The position numbers and the translations under genes were made by a program. From the NCBI RefSeq assembly GCF_019578655.1, contig NC_063258.1, forward strand, positions 11,846,802 to 11,910,801: a stretch of DNA of 64,000 bases, written 5' to 3'. The DNA comes from Ricinus communis (Eukaryota > Streptophyta > Magnoliopsida > Malpighiales > Euphorbiaceae). The notes under the pieces were generated by a model. That model had not been told where the DNA came from and did not search any database. It was given only the letters and a program-made list of their open reading frames with translations. This document shows positions 63,085 to 64,000 of the stretch, one piece after another; within the stretch, counting starts at the first letter, position 1; the number at the start of each line of letters is the position of its first letter.

Positions 63085-64000
63085 GTGATATGACGGACCG
63101 CAATAAATCTCATAGAAATCAAACGCTGCCGCTACTGTGAAGCGATCGCGTGAAGGAACGCCTTCTTCCACAGCGGTAACCAAAGACCAAAGACTTCCAC
63201 CTCCACCACAACAAAGAAATAGTCCGACCTAAAGCACCGTGAATCCATCCACACCGGTCATCCATTGTGGACATTCCCTAATGCGCATAATGAAAGTAGA
63301 TTCCAAATCATGAAATGGAAGCAAGTGATGGCGGGCCATTGCATAGACTTCACATCCCTGTAGAGAGTGGGATTGGCTCAAGATATGCACACACTGCTCG
63401 AGACTACTGTAGATTCTTTGACATCATTGAGCCAACCTACCGTGAGCTTACGATCGAGTTCCTCAAAGACCTTCTTCCCGCAGCAAGATCAAACCGCATC
63501 ACCTGATGCAATTTATTTCGTGCTTGGGGAAGGGAGTTCTCGATGTCGGTCCCATAATTTGGCATGCATTTGGGATTATAGACCTGAACAAGAAATCTCT
63601 TGGGAGGAGTATCGTGGATGTCTCTACATCCACCCAATTTCATATGACGCCTGTGGGACTCATTGGTAATGAGGCCAAACATACTACCCAAGCGTGTCTA
63701 AGGCCTGCAGCCTACCCACCATCTCCGCTACATTCATACCCTACTAGCTTACACCATTACAGCCGAGGACAATTTTGGGGCGCTCATACAGATCGATGTC
63801 TTTATTCTCGGCTATGCAACATCAAGAAGCTAGACTGGGATATTTATTGGCTCGCCAAGTCCGCTCATTTATAGTAGACGCCGTAAGAAGATGCATTGTT
63901 GTTTGATGCGTCATGTGACTAGGTTAGCTAAGAGACCGGATGTATTGGACGACGCCTCTCGGAACTTTCAAATATTGGTGACATGACACCACTAGGGATC
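63085..64000 (+). pseudogene. ATHILA ORF1-like post-pol protein (A2''), runs off the window
   Basis: Begins MTDRNKSHRNQTLP after the putative splice site. CIDFTSL at about 63345, then VGLAQDMHTLLE, FFDIIEPTYRELTIEFLKDL (63415-63475, another frame), SMSVPxFGMHLGL-type sequence at about 63540-63570 and RLCNIKKLDWDIYWLAKSAH near 63830. Collinear with 2460-3400. Several indels and stops. Confidence 0.65.

Larger units (their letters stand above)
59880..64000 (+). mobile_element. third Athila copy A2'', 5' truncated, runs off the window
   Basis: RT, RNase H, integrase, promoter-like block, leader and ORF1-like frame in A2 order. Starts abruptly at the RT catalytic region after Q2. Densely frameshifted by small indels. 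3' end outside the window. Confidence 0.75.

Noticed and set aside
1..64000. Host protein-coding genes, resistance or metabolic clusters
   Set aside because: All frames with recognisable domains belong to retrotransposons or captured fragments; no exon-intron gene structure was found.

Overview
The window looks like repeat-dense plant nuclear DNA, probably eudicot heterochromatin. It is AT-rich and almost wholly made of nested, mostly decayed Ty3/gypsy LTR retrotransposons of three kinds: Athila lineage (tRNA-Asp-type primer site, ORF1-like reading frame after pol), Tekay/Del chromoviruses (initiator-Met-type primer site, C-terminal chromodomain) and a Reina-like group with short LTRs. I see no host gene, rRNA or tRNA gene. 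A short piece of chloroplast rps12 and a piece resembling a caulimovirid (plant pararetrovirus) capsid gene are embedded in the retrotransposons. The species cannot be named from this sequence.

Layout. 1-7087: 3' part of an Athila element (element I) ending in its LTR. 7088-9525: tandem noncoding repeat R with a solo LTR (Q1). 9526-12480: Reina-like element B1. 12481-13545: repeat R. 13546-18111: Tekay element T2, split by an Athila solo LTR (15171-16589). 18112-34526: Athila element A2, inserted in the T2 LTR, carrying the pararetrovirus-like fragment (21348-22637) and split by the full-length non-autonomous Athila element III (26299-32257). 34527-56333, minus strand: a second copy of A2-T2-R-B in reverse, with the nearly full-length Tekay element T1 (38739-46310) nested in it and the rps12 fragment at 51926-52048. 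56334-59879: R fragments, a truncated Athila LTR and a second Q LTR. 59880-64000: a third Athila copy, heavily frameshifted.

History. The order B-R-T2-(T2 LTR)-A2 occurs twice, inverted, around a spacer at about 21.3-34.5 kb. The two arms share every junction, so this is an inverted segmental duplication. T1, element III, the solo LTR at 15171 and the rps12 fragment lie in one copy only and are later events, three of them with intact 5-bp target duplications. Arm 2 has lost several coding blocks by deletions between short homologies.

Most interesting signals. (1) The Athila copies carry, after pol and before the ORF1-like frame, a CpG-rich GGCCGTG/CACGGCC block plus TATA box that resembles the promoter half of their own LTRs, followed in two copies by a GTAAGT...ACTAAT...AG intron-like leader. 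(2) The polypurine tract is repeated inside the element. (3) The plastid and pararetrovirus-like captures.
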